NCBI GenBank assembly: GCA_905182995.1
Contig: CAJJDP010000022.1
Span: 622,169 to 686,168, forward strand
Origin: Paramecium octaurelia
Taxonomy: Eukaryota > Ciliophora > Oligohymenophorea > Peniculida > Parameciidae
DNA length: 64,000 nucleotides
Reading direction: 5' to 3'
Position 1 is the first letter of the stretch. Each line of letters begins with the position of its first letter. Both the position numbers and the translations under genes were made by a program. Below are positions 38,469 through 49,280 of the stretch, piece after piece. The notes below the pieces were generated by a model. The model ran no database searches and was not told the DNA's origin. It saw only the letters and a list, made by a program, of their open reading frames with translations.

Positions 38469-39622
38469 ATGTCGAGTCAAGGCAATTTTTACGGATGTAC
38501 CTATCCATTAATTGAATTGATATTATCTGTCGCTGGATTAATATGTTGCATCACTATGATAATTATCTACTTTAAATCAGATAACTTTAAATTATTTTCA
38601 TATACTATACAACTTTACATATTATTAGGAGCAAGCCTCTATACATTATTAGATTTCACTTTCAATGTATTTTAATATTCAAGCTGCCATACTATTGATC
38701 CGAAATACGCATTAGAAAAATCAATTTGTTAAATTACTTCTTATATTTCTGTTTATGGAGTTATGAATGTGGTAAGCTGGCAAACTGTGCTAATAAAAAT
38801 TGCAAAAGAAGCCATACTATATAAGAAATAAGAATAATTATCAGTTCATGTAAAGTTATGTAATATCTAGCTAAATTTGATCGCCTTTGCATTTTTTTTC
38901 CCAATTATTTGTACAATTTTACCATAATTAAGTCCTAGTAAGAGATAAGCTAAAGGAGATACAGATGAGTCGGTTTAAAACTTAGATGACTTTATATATG
39001 GACTTTTTGATAATGTCTGTTGGTTATAATACAACTTTACAATCGCTTATAGCAATTCTTGCAATACAACAAGCGCATCACAACCTTAGTCTACTTTGTC
39101 TTTATCAAACATATAAGCAAGTCTTTCTAGAACAATTGTCACATTAAGCTTACTTTGCTTCTTTTTCCCAATTATTTTTCAATCAATCATTCAATTAACA
39201 GATTTAAGAAGTATTAGCAAAAAAATAGAAGCTATGAGAATAAACAAAGAAATTTATAAGTAATCATCATTATATTAACTTCAAGAGGACATGAAAATCA
39301 TATTAATGCCATCAAAGGGCTATACTTAGTTCCTTATTTTATTCTCTTAACTTGCGTTGTACCAGCTTTTTTATTTTTTCTAGAATATTTTCATAGGCCT
39401 GCTTAAGATTCTACTCTTATTATATTTTAAATTTGCAAAGCACTACTCAGTTGTTTAGGACTTCTCGTTTTTGTGATGTTTCTGCAAAATGCTCACATAA
39501 AATTGGTTGTTTCTCAACTGTTTAAGATGAAAGAAAAATCAATTTATGATTTTTAAATCGATTTGTTTTCTGGTTTAGAGGAATTCGACCTTAAAAAAAG
39601 TGATGTTAATAAATAAGAGTGA
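38469..39622 (+). CDS. Seven-transmembrane protein, GPCR-like
   Basis: Seven evenly spaced hydrophobic helices: LIELILSVAGLICCITMIII, FSYTIQLYILLGASLYTLLD, ISVYGVMNVVSWQTVLI, NLIAFAFFFPIICTILPQ, TIVTLSLLCFFFPIIFQSII, LYLVPYFILLTCVVPAFLFF and IICKALLSCLGLLVFVMFLQ-like. A short outside N-terminus, a Ser/Thr/Asn/Cys-rich loop between helices 4 and 5 and a charged C-terminal tail fit a receptor. One 26-bp intron (GTAATCATCATTAT..TTCAAG) brings helix 6 into frame and gives exactly 376 codons. The topology recalls the Dictyostelium cAMP-receptor-like class, but I see no diagnostic motif. The ligand is unknown. An upstream in-frame ATG at 38412 gives a less convincing start. Confidence 0.65.
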
Positions 39623-39767
39623 ATGATTTAATTAAATCTTATAATAATTACATTAATAAAATGTAGAAAGATTTTATTGAATGCTTATTATAATTTTATA
39701 CATTTATGTGCTTAAATTAAAGTCTTTTTAAATAATCAAGAAACTAATCGGAAATCAAATCAGTAAA

Positions 39768-40489
39768 TCATGGTTTATGTAGTCCAATTTTGCAACCCGA
39801 ATTGCAATCTCGACATTGATGACAACAAGTAAAGTATTCATCAGCTCCACAAGTTCTGCAAGAATAATATTTTAGTTTGCCAGAATGATAAATGCAAGTC
39901 TTATAATTAAAAAAAATTTTACTTGCTCATTTTGACCTTCCTATAATCTTTTATTACAACGAATGCAAGACCAGAACAAATCATTCATGTTTAAGGCTGC
40001 TGTTTAATTTTCAATAGTCTATAACAATGTTTTTAATTGTAATATTTATTATTCTTCCTTCTAAATATTTAAAAGCGTATCTATTCCTACTTTTTGTTTC
40101 CTAGGAGTATAAGTTTATAAGATGTGGTATATATTTATTGAAGAATCTCCATCAAGTTATTGATCTTCTTACGAAACCTCATGAATTTCAATTAGAGAAT
40201 TTAATTAGTTCAGAATTTATTTTTTTTCCTGGATAAAATATTAAAGTTCATCATTTTCACTTTTTAATGCTCTTTCCTCTTTTTCAATTGTGTAATTCTA
40301 ACTTTCTAAGCAATGCATTTTATCTTTTACTACGCAAAACATTTTTTACAATTCATTTTATTCATATTATGTAATTTCTACCTAATAAAACAAAATACCT
40401 AAAGTATATTAAATATTTTTAAGAACTTTATCCATGTCAATTCGATCTTCTTCAATTAAATATTTATATTTTTTCTTAGCGCATTTCAT
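39768..40489 (-). CDS. Coiled-coil protein with Cys-rich zinc-binding C-terminus
   Basis: Begins MKCAKKKYKYLIEEDRIDMD, then a coiled-coil (EKEERALKSENDELQYFIQE), a Gln/Leu helix, and a C-terminal cysteine module: LFWSCIRCNKRLQEGQ, then YYSCRTCGADEYFTCCHQCR and DCNSGCKIGLHK. At least five CxxC pairs suggest two or three zinc sites of the ribbon/RING-like type, though the spacing does not match RING. A 23-bp intron (GTAAAATTTTTTTTAATTATAAG) between the two Cys clusters gives exactly 233 codons. An inner ATG at 40356 is possible but leaves the long in-frame upstream part unexplained. Function unknown. Confidence 0.65.
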
Positions 40490-41316
40490 TTCCTTAAAGG
40501 TTAGAAAATTAAAAATAATAATTAATGCTAGATTTATCATTTCAAATAAATAGAATATCGACTAATAAGGTTAAAATTATGTGGACTAAGTGAAATTTAA
40601 AGAGAATTCAAGCCAAATAATATATAATTTGTTTTTCTCAATAAATAAATGTAGCTTTAAATAGAAGATTAAAATCTAAATATATTCTTCAAAACAATAT
40701 AGAAGTTATGATATTATACATTTTTACTACATTGGTACAAATTGTCGCAAAAAAATATATTTAATTTTCTTACGTAACTAGACTGATAATTAAAAAAGTT
40801 AATTTTATTATCATATAAATTACAGCAATTCACAAGGATTTGCAATATCACCTGATTAATAGTAATAAATATATTAATTAGTTAAAAAAACAATTTGTGC
40901 ATTTTGAATAAAAAATAGGATAGAATTCTATGGTTTTAAGAAAAAATATTCCCTAACGAGAAAAACCAACAATCTATAAATGAGTCCAGAAGAAGAAAAT
41001 TGTGTAATTTTTGAAGAATAAATGTATTTCTCTAGGAGAATTTACAAAATTATTAACTATAAAAATTGTCTCTAAAAATAATGCATTTTGGAAATGTATT
41101 ATCAATTTAATTAGTCTCTATTTTAAATCACTTTTGTTGCTCTCAATCAAAAGGAATTATTTATTTTAATTCTTTTAAGGTTTGATTGAACTGATAAGTG
41201 GAGTTAAAAAATAAAAGAAAAATAGTGGATAATCTGAGCTTTGAAAATATAGTTATTGGTATGAAGATAAATGAGCGAGATAAGTGGATAAGATTGATTA
41301 TAATATTGTATTTCAA
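40490..41316. other. AT-rich spacer, no gene seen
   Basis: About 0.8 kb of very AT-rich sequence. TGA occurs in all frames and I find no protein-like stretch, tRNA fold or repeat family. It may hold regulatory sequence for the small minus-strand genes to the right. Confidence 0.5.
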
Positions 41317-41460
41317 TCAATTTTCAACTGCCATATTTAATAATTTTTCTAAAACAGCGAAATCTTCCCTCAATTTGGAATTTAATTTCACTATTTATTA
41401 GAGTTCATCATATTCTTTAAATATTTGTTGCAAGCTTTCCCTTTGCGGTTGCCTAGACAT
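41317..41460 (-). CDS. Small putative protein, 47 residues
   Basis: Complete small frame starting MSRQPQRESLQQIFKEYDEL and ending with TGA at 41317. It is amphipathic and probably one or two helices (LNSKLREDFAVLEKLLNMAV). The codon composition is richer in G/C than the surrounding spacer, which suggests coding. A short subunit of a complex or a fragment of a larger decayed gene are both possible. Confidence 0.4.
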
Positions 41461-42317
41461 TATTTGCTTAAATAATTCATGCTTTTTCAACAAAATCTAA
41501 ATCAAACACTAAGAAACTAGATAATTTGTTTCTTTTTATATATTTGTTTGCATTAAGTGAATTTTTAATTTAATTAATGTTTCTTCATTATCAATTCATA
41601 TATATATAAAATCAGTTGAGAAGTAATAGTTCTTCCGAATTACAACGCACTACTCGCTTGATAAGAGATGCTGATTTAAAATTATTAATCATGTTGATTC
41701 CATGGCAATTCTTAAAATAAATTTATGATTGTTAATATATGCATTCCTTTCATTATTATAACATCGAATAATTAAATTCTAATATTTAATAGATCATAGA
41801 GAATCTTTTTCAAATTGAATTGGATTGGTGAAAAATAATTCCTAAAAGTCTAGTAATATTAAAGTATATGGACCGCATCATCATAAACCAATTTTTAGCT
41901 TTCAAAGTAATCTTATCATTATACGATGTTGCAATATAATGTAAATTCCATTAATATTCATTTCCAAATGATTCTAATACTTTTTGATATTCTAGCTCTT
42001 TTACAAAGAAGGCTTCATTAAATTTAAATACTATTTTCTCATCATAATTAAACCGCAGCTTATCTCATTTTGGTATCATCGATATAAGAAATGAATACTT
42101 TTTGTTATTTTTTCTAAATAAAAAATTTTCCATATATTTTTAATGTCCATTTCTTCTAAGCAAATAATAGAATTTGGATTAGAAGATCCTAATAGATATC
42201 TTATTTCTAAATGATTCAAGCATCTTTTGTATTCTCATAACTTCTTCTTAAAACTTTAGAACTACTTTTCATTTTAGATTTTATAATTAATATTGTTTTG
42301 TGATGATGTGATAATAA
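41461..42317 (-). pseudogene. Broken coding-like region, minus strand
   Basis: Two protein-like stretches in different frames: around 42240-42060 (CLNHLEIRYLLGSSNPNSII), and around 42055-41815 (FKFNEAFFVKELEYQKVLES; ITLKAKNWFMMMRSIYFNIT). Each is bounded by TGA, there is no suitable ATG at the upstream end, and no intron joins them. I read this as a decayed gene, possibly of the same age as the AT-rich spacer around it. Intron-rich but intact coding is less likely. Confidence 0.35.
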
Positions 42318-42530
42318 TCAGATTTCTTCTGGAGGACCATATCTATCTTTAGATGGCTGATTATTGAAGAATCTCAGAAATTCCTACCCAACCACTTTAT
42401 ATGCATTTGCATAGTTTTATTAACATTACTTGAATAAAGCTTCTTGATCCCCATTTGGTTGTACATCTTATACAGCCTTTGCACATAGTTAGAACCCTTA
42501 TGTAGCAAACAAATCCTTAAATATATCCAT
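42318..42530 (-). CDS. Small conserved-looking protein, 70 residues
   Basis: Intact intronless frame: MDIFKDLFATQGFQLCAKAV, then a helix with spaced Cys and aromatic residues (FKQCQQNYANAYKVVGQEFL), ending PSKDRYGPPEEI before TGA 42318. The size and the two cysteines 25-30 residues apart recall small mitochondrial or complex-assembly proteins, but I cannot name the family. It sits 33 bp upstream of the end of the ankyrin gene, on the same strand. Confidence 0.55.
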
Positions 42531-42563
42531 TATTATTTTTTAATATTAATAATAATTTTCATC

Positions 42564-44288
42564 TCACATTACTAAGAATTCATCAAACTTTGGGGAGCTA
42601 ACTTTATATGGATAAAGTTTTAAATCCTTTTCATTTATCTTAGATGAAATCTTTTCTTTTTCAATTATTGCTTAAGCAGTAACCCCATAATCATCAGGCA
42701 TATTAAAATCAGCACCTATAATATTGTTGTTGTTTTATTACCATAAAATGTAAATAGATTCATTAGGTTAGGGTTCCTTGATACACAGGCCTAATGGGTG
42801 GCAGTTTGTCCTTAAGAACACTTTATGTTAGGGTTTGCACCATTTTGCAACAGAAATTGGCATAATTCATAGAGATTCTAAATCAAACTTGATTTACATG
42901 TTTTGCACAATAAAATAGAGGAGTATTTTAAATTTCATCTTTAGCATTGTAATCATCCAAACCAAAATTAAATCCAGAATTTTAAATAATTTTGATATCA
43001 TTTGATTGAATGGCTTACTAAATTTTTTTTTATTTTGCTAGCTAAAGCTTTTCTTGATAAGATTGCTTGCTAAAAGATTTTTGCCTTTATAAAAATGAAA
43101 GCATGTTTTATTTTGTTATCATAACAAGACCTTACTTCTATCTATCTGTTCTATTTGAAGAGTGATTGGATTAGCTTGCCATTCTCTTTAAATCTAACTG
43201 GAAATTATGAATTCTAGTCTATGATGGCTATTTTTTAGTAATTATATTAATCGTTTTTTTATTTTATAGATATTTTCTAAAATAATTTTAGATTATTTTT
43301 GCTTTTTCTATTTTTTCTTGAGATAATTAATTTGATTTTATTTATTAATCTAGTCTCAAAGATGCTTAGGTTCTTTATTAAATAGCACTTATATTAATTT
43401 TAAACCGAGTTTAATTTTACTTTACATTTCCGAAGATTTTGGTCTCTATTAATTTTTGTAAATTTTGGCGCTATGAATTGTTATTGTTAATCTAAACAGG
43501 ATTTATTAATTTCTTAACTAAAATGTGCTTTGAGGATTGAGTGTTATTTAATTGTCTTAGTTTATAAGATGAATCAAGCAATTTTGAATGAATTTATTCT
43601 AATTTTTCTTCAATCGCGCTTTCAATCTATGTATAAAATTCTATAGGTTACTTATCTAATTTTTTCAAGCTTTTAAAACCTGGCATCTTTGAAGGAAGCT
43701 ATTTTATTGATTTTATTTAATATGTTTGTTTATACTCTTGAATATTATTTATAATAAGTTTTGGTTGGTTTCACAATCTACTCCTTGAATTTCAATTTTC
43801 TTTCTAAATTTTAGATATAACTTATGTCTTAAAGAAATGTATTTTCACTCATATTTATTACTTAATTTGATTTATCCTCTTATTAAGCTCGATAGTGCAA
43901 AGAAAAGGATGTATTAACGCTTTGGAACTTTCATACTAATTTAATTTACTTTTTCATATTCTTTTTTTACAATCTCTCTTAATTCTTCAATTTTATTAGC
44001 AAATTGCTTATCTTCTTTAAAATCAATTTGCAATATTTCTTCTAGCTTAATGCATACTTTTTAATATATATCAGTGTCATCTTCCCAATTAATAATTTTT
44101 TTTAATTGATCAGGAAGTTTATCTAATAAAGTGTTATGCTCCTTGCTTATTTAAATTAACTTAGCAGCTCGAAAAATGTATTAGACGAATATCTATATTT
44201 ATTCGGAGATAATATGCCAAATGTAAAAGGATATTGGATCAACCTAAATCCTCTATCTGTCGGTCAAACATTTCCTGTCATGTAACAT
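42564..44288 (-). CDS. Coiled-coil protein with C-terminal ankyrin repeats
   Basis: Starts MLHDRKCLTDRQRIQVDPIS. About 400 residues of charged helical sequence follow (KLEEILQIDFKEDKQFANKI; EELREIVKKEYEKVNQIS), then two to three ankyrin repeats at the end: NTPLFYCAKH, LCQFLLQNGANPNIKC, QTATHQACVSRNPNLMNLFT and YGADFNMPDDYGVTAQAI. Introns of 20 bp (GTAAATCAAGTTTGATTTAG) and 25 bp (GTAATAAAACAAC..TTATAG) inside the ankyrin part are well supported, and a further ~21-bp one lies near 43860. Stop TGA 42564. Probably a cytosolic scaffold; the partner is unknown. Confidence 0.7.
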
Positions 44289-44793
44289 TTATTATTATTA
44301 TTTATCATTTTTATAATAAAAATTATAATTCTTTTTAAATAACTCAATATTTCATGAGAAATAAATTATTATTCCTGAGAAGCTTATGCAACAATTTATC
44401 CAAAATTTGTCTAATTTAATATTTTCTTAATTTTCCATTTTAATAACATCTATAAATTATTCATTATAACACTACCCAATGTATCTATTTCATTTCTGTT
44501 GCAAATATTACCATTATATCTGAGAAAGTATTTTTTTTTTTAAATCGGTGTTTTCAACCTACTTTGATGTAATTCCTTAAGTTAAATCAATTTAGAATTA
44601 AAAAAATTCATTCAGATTAAGCATAATTTTGTTTATTTGAAAGGCTTGAGTTTTTGAAAGTGAAACGGAAAATATGTCATATCTCAAGTAAATTTGAGGA
44701 GTATTGTCATTTCTGCTTCAATCCTGTTTTGCAAGTGGATTTAATGCAAATATTAAATTATTAAAAAAATTTATATTTATTTTTAATAGAAAA
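44289..44793. promoter_or_regulatory. Divergent AT-rich intergenic spacer
   Basis: About 0.5 kb between the divergent ankyrin and hypothetical genes. A/T-rich, TGA in all frames, no gene, repeat or RNA structure noticed. It must contain the promoters of both flanking genes. Confidence 0.4.
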
Positions 44794-45431
44794 ATGTTTC
44801 AACAAATTAATCCCCCACAAATGGATTAAGAGCTCGCCTAATTCATCAACAATCCTTCTGAAGCCAATACAGAGAAGATTTATGAATATTTATCTAAGCT
44901 ATCTGCGATGAAATATCCAAGTCAAATAACCTATAGCTCATCTAAATATTGTAAATTATCAGGAGTAGAAATTGAAAAAGATCCAATCATTATTGCAGGT
45001 CATTGCTTCTCGCTTTGGAATTTACAATAATATTATTTAAGAAATGGAATACTAGATGTTTCAATAGGGGATCTAAATTTTACATATCATGATGGAATCA
45101 CAGAAACTTTTGTTACCATTGAATTGACATTAGAGATACTCTAATTGATATATGGGGCTAATTTGGATAAAATGCTAGAAGAGTATGAATTTACTTTGAT
45201 AATAGGGCTTACAATCATTTCAATAAAAGATTAGAGCAGCCAGTCCTATTTATTTGTGAATAAACAGGAAGATCAGGTGTGATCTCAGAATAAATGATTG
45301 TAAATGGGAAGCAAGTATGTGCAGAATGGGTTCATCAGAATAAGGACCAATTAAGTGAAGAATAAAGGATTTAATTGGAATCTTCATAGAGAATGTAATA
45401 TAACATAGGAAATAGTTAAAATATCCATTGA
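44794..45431 (+). CDS. Hypothetical protein, 204 residues
   Basis: Starts MFQQINPPQMDQELAQFINN. One 23-bp intron (GTATGAATTTACTTTGATAATAG) gives exactly 205 codons. There are short strands (DPIIIAGHCFSLWNLQQYY; GILDVSIGDLNFTYHDG; FVTIELTLEILQLIYGANLD) followed by a helical Gln-rich tail. No signal peptide or membrane segment. I do not recognise the family. The gene is convergent with the nucleoplasmin-like gene, stops 65 bp apart. Confidence 0.65.
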
Positions 45432-45496
45432 AATTTATTAATATATATAAATATATCTGCAATATTTTATTTAATGTACACATAATAATTAGATAC

Positions 45497-46597
45497 TCAT
45501 TATCTACCTCCTTTAAATCCACCTCTGTTGTTATTCTTTTTGTTAAAGTTCTTTCTATTATTATTATTATTAAAGTTATTATTTTTCTTGAAATTATTCT
45601 AATGGTTTTAGTTTCCTCCTTTGTTTTGGTGATTATATTGCCCCTGTCCTTTTTTATTTTATTAGAAAGGTTTCTACCCTTATTTAAATTGTTGGTTTCC
45701 TTAATGTTATTATTTATTATATTATTGTTTTTAGTTTTAAGGTTTCTGTTGCTATTTCTATTATGGCTTCACTTGTTATCCTTAGTTTCCTTTCACGAAT
45801 TTTTAATTTTCTAAAAAATAAATACAATGATTATACATTAAGGTTCATCTTCATCATCTTCATCATCTAAGTTTTCTTCGTCATCGTCTTCTTCATCTCC
45901 TAAGTCATCGTCTACTTCCTCGTCATCGACATCACTTTAGTCGAGAAGGTCTTCATCTTCTCCATCTTCCTCTTCATCATCATTCCAATCTTCCTCTGCC
46001 TTTTTGGGCTATTGTTATTAAGGTTTTTGGGTTGGAGCTTGAGGCTTAGCCTTTTATTATTATTCTGGTTGTGCTTTTTGTGGTTGGGGTTGTGACTTTT
46101 ATTATTATGTCTATGGTTTTTATTATTATTAAGTTTATGGCTTTTATTGTTCCTTTGGCTATTATTTGACTTATTCAGCTTATTTAGTGGGTTCGGGTTT
46201 TTTAACTTTTTGTTCCTCAACTTCCTCACTCTCATCATCTTCAAAATCCAAATCCTCGTTCTAAAAAGATTTTTTTAATAAATACTAATTCCTCTTCATC
46301 TGGTTCAACATAGCCTGAAAGGTGAACTGAACCTTTTCCTTTAACTCCAATCTCAACCTGTTGATCAACTCTAAAGTAAAGATCCAAAAATGCTTATTCC
46401 AACTAACTATCAAAAAATTACCATACCTTATTTTTTTCAAGGTTAGCAAGTACAAATTCTTTTCCCTTTACTTTTGCGTAGACTTAAACCTTGCTATCAC
46501 CATCTGCTAGAACTACATTAGAGACGTGGATCACTGTAGCTTCTTCAGCTGTTAGCTTATATGATTATCCTTGAGTGACTTGAGTTCCCCAAAACAT
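45497..46597 (-). CDS. Nucleoplasmin-like domain protein with acidic and RGG/Gln tails
   Basis: N-terminal ~95 residues match the nucleoplasmin-like fold of FKBP39/46-type and plant HD2 proteins: MFWGTQVTQGQSYKLTAEEA, VSNVVLADGDSKVQVYAKV, EFVLANLEKNK and VHLSGYVEPDEEE. A Glu/Asp patch, a long Pro/Gln/Lys stretch, a second acidic block (VDDDLGDEEDDDEENLDDED) and, after a 26-bp intron, a Gln/Asn/Gly/Lys tail ending NNNRGGFKGGRQ follow. An intron of ~34 bp splits the fold. The layout (histone-chaperone fold, acid tracts, RNA-binding-like RGG tail) fits a nucleolar histone chaperone. No FKBP isomerase domain follows, unlike FKBP39. Shares a 34-bp divergent promoter with the TLDc gene. Confidence 0.7.
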
Positions 46598-46631
46598 TTT
46601 AAATAATTTAATTTAAACTTTAGATATTTTA

Positions 46632-48617
46632 ATGGGAAATTGTGTTTAAGAGAGAAAACCTTAACATACTCTTTTTGATGCTCAAGAGTTAAAAAAACTT
46701 AATCAAGTGTTTGATCATTATTGTGATCTTCAAACTGAGTATCATTATAATAATCTTTAGTACTCGCAAAAACAGACACCTATCATAGTAAAGCTTTGAG
46801 GAAATCTTTGTTGAGAATGCTGATCTTGGTAGAAAGTTATTTCGCTTTCTAGAGGTATATGGTTAAAAGGAAAAATATATACACAGAGATGTGTTGTTTT
46901 ACATTTGTAATTATTATTTAATAACGAATAGTGGAGGTTCTATTAAAGGATGCCTCATCTGTAAATGAATTGAAAAACTTAAATAAGGTAGAACTATTCT
47001 CACTAATCAGCTTAAAATCAAGTCAATATATTAAGAATAAAGAAGAATTACATTCTTTTAAAATCACATATTTAGATGCTATTACAATAATAAATGACAT
47101 TCTCAAAATCAGATTGTAAGGAGATAATTTTTAGAATATTGATGAAAAAGCTAGCAGAGCATTCCTGGATTCAATGTTCAAATCAGAAAATGGAATTATT
47201 GATTGGTTTGAGTTGATAAAGCAACTTAGAATTCGTCTTGGTGGATTATCAGGAGCCATCAAATAATATATGAAAACTAAGTTCTTCTTATTAGATACAG
47301 TAATGGTAGTGCCCTAAATGAATACAACATCATATTTATTAAACGAAGATCTAATATTTTAATTGTAGCTTAGTGCCCATGAGACTAAATTAAAAGGGGC
47401 AATCAAATTGGAACTGTTATATTCCAATCTAGTCCATAATGGAGGATTTAAATAAATGATAAATAATATTATTCAATCTGGATTACCAACACTAATTTTA
47501 ATCTAGCATGAGGAAATTTATGAAGCTCTGCATGACAAAAGCAATATTTAAAAAACGTATACTTTTGGAGCCGTCTCTAATCAAAGATGGTTTGATACTG
47601 CATAACCTCAAGGTGATATTAAAGACTGTATCTTTTCTTTATATCCTTACTTTGTTGTTTATTAAGCCAAAAAGGATAGAACTGCCAAAAAGAACTTTTG
47701 TTACCTTAACACCAAAGACATTTCAAAGCCTTAAGGTATTGGTTTTGGATTTGATGATGATAAATTTAGAATTTGGATTGACAAAGACCTTAATAAATCT
47801 ACCTGTTCATCTGAGGATCAAAGTTATGAAAGTGGGGACCTTGTCCATAGACATATAAAAAAATTAAAGGTTTTAATTTTAAGCAAATTTAGATCTCAGT
47901 CATTGAAGTCTGGGGAATTGTGCCTCCTGCTATTGAAGAGTAGTTGGATGATCCAAAAATTGCAAATGCTGAATAAGAGTTCCAACAATTCGAAATCAAT
48001 AACTATGAGGAGGCTGAAAATTAACCGTTAGAGTAATAAATTCATAAATTCTTAGCTCAAAAGCTGATTATTATTGGTCTAATAAATAATAAGAAGTGAA
48101 GATTGAAACTACAGGAACCAATAGTTTTTACTGGAATAATGCATAAACTGCTAAACCTACTCTTTAATACCATTCAAGTCTTGCAAAAAGCCAACCCATT
48201 ATTAACTCATATTCAAATTAACACCTATCATCAGAAGAGTAAAAAATTGCTGATTAACTTGTTGGAAAAAATATAACTAATAATTATTAGTAATAAGAAG
48301 TGGTTACTCAAACTATTATTACAAGAAGAAGCAATCTATAAAGGCCAGTTTTAGATTTTAAATATTAAAAAATATAAGAACCAGAATTCATCCCTAAGAA
48401 GGATTTTGTTGAAACTTAAAGCTAAAAACAGTATTAATTTGATATACAATTTAGTGAAATTTTTGGAACTAACATTATTGAATCATAATATCCTAGATAG
48501 ACAACTAATGAAAAAGTGTACTCGTCGGCGTCAAGTTTGAATTAGTCAAAAGGAAGAAAAACTGCAGACTAAATTATTTAAGATTATGAATCAAGAAAAA
48601 ATAATAGAAATTATTGA
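46632..48617 (+). CDS. TLDc-domain protein (OXR1/TLDC family)
   Basis: N-terminal EF-hand-like helices (LFDAQELKKLNQVFDHYCDL; FEEIFVENADLGRKLFRFLE), a helical linker, then the TLDc domain: LKGAIKLELLYSNLVHNGGF, YTFGAVSNQRWFDTAQPQGD, CIFSLYPYFVVYQAKK, GIGFGFDDDKFRIWIDKDLN and the closing ISVIEVWGIVPP (EVWG hallmark). TLDc proteins are linked to oxidative-stress resistance and V-ATPase regulation. A long Gln/Ser-rich tail follows. Introns: 22 bp (GTATCATTATAATAATCTTTAG), 25 bp, 23 bp (GTTTTAATTTTAAGC..TTTAG) and 29 bp (GTTAGAGTAATAAATTC..CTTAG); together they give exactly 629 codons. Myristoylation is possible: the start is MGNCV. Confidence 0.8.
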
Positions 48618-48901
48618 ATAATATTTGATTCATAATATGAATATCATACGCATACTGTATTTTTAACAATTATAGTTTGAGTTAAATTATCACATTTTTT
48701 TTTTATTTTTATTTTGATTTAAAGGAATTTCCTTTATGAACCAATAATTTTTGGATGTATTTGTAATAATAAACTCCTCATTCTAATTTGAATTGTTCAT
48801 TGGTGACAATTTTTATAATATATATATGAGTCCTTTTACAAGTTTGATGCAATTATAAATTATAACTTTGGGAAATATGCTTGAAAAGCAATAAAAAAGC
48901 T

Positions 48902-49214
48902 TCATGTAAATTAATTCATTGTATTCCCCTTATTTATTAATAATTATTCCTTCTTTATAATAGTGCTCCCTAAAATAAGTTAGTTTAGCAATTCAAATGT
49001 GAGATTTTCATCCGGTTTCCTAAAAATTAGGCAAAAATAGATTTGAGGATAATTAACAATTGATAAAGTATCAAGTCAACGAGTCAAATTATTAGCATTT
49101 TTTGGTTAAATATAATTTGTCAAGATTTGATGTGATAAATTATTGTTAAAATTGGATAGAACCAAAGGATCCATAATCTAATTGATTGCTTTTCGGTTAT
49201 TTCTTTTGGTCCAT
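48902..49214 (-). CDS. Small hypothetical protein, 83 residues, one long intron
   Basis: Starts MDQKKQPKSNQLDYGSFGSI and ends STIIKKEQLLINKGNTMNQF before TGA 48902. A 61-bp GTTGAC..TTTTTAG segment must be removed; it joins FDS to KPDENLTFELLNQL in frame and gives exactly 84 codons, but 61 bp is unusually long for this genome. Without it the two halves are in different frames. A decayed gene is an alternative. Divergent from the telomere-repeat gene, 66 bp apart. Confidence 0.35.
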
Positions 49215-49280
49215 ATTTAATTTATTGATTCAGTTCAGAATCGTGTTTCATAACATCATCATAAGCAGTTATGAATTATA

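Noticed and set aside
45912..46244. Lys/Asn-rich minus-strand frame of about 110 residues
   Set aside because: Out-of-frame shadow of the Pro/Gln-rich part of the nucleoplasmin-like gene; the true frame continues the recognised fold.
1..48617. Frequent in-frame TAA and TAG codons that look like gene breakage
   Set aside because: They fall at Gln positions in well conserved families (topoisomerase II, importin alpha, eL20, cyclin). This is the ciliate code with TGA as sole stop, not pseudogene decay.
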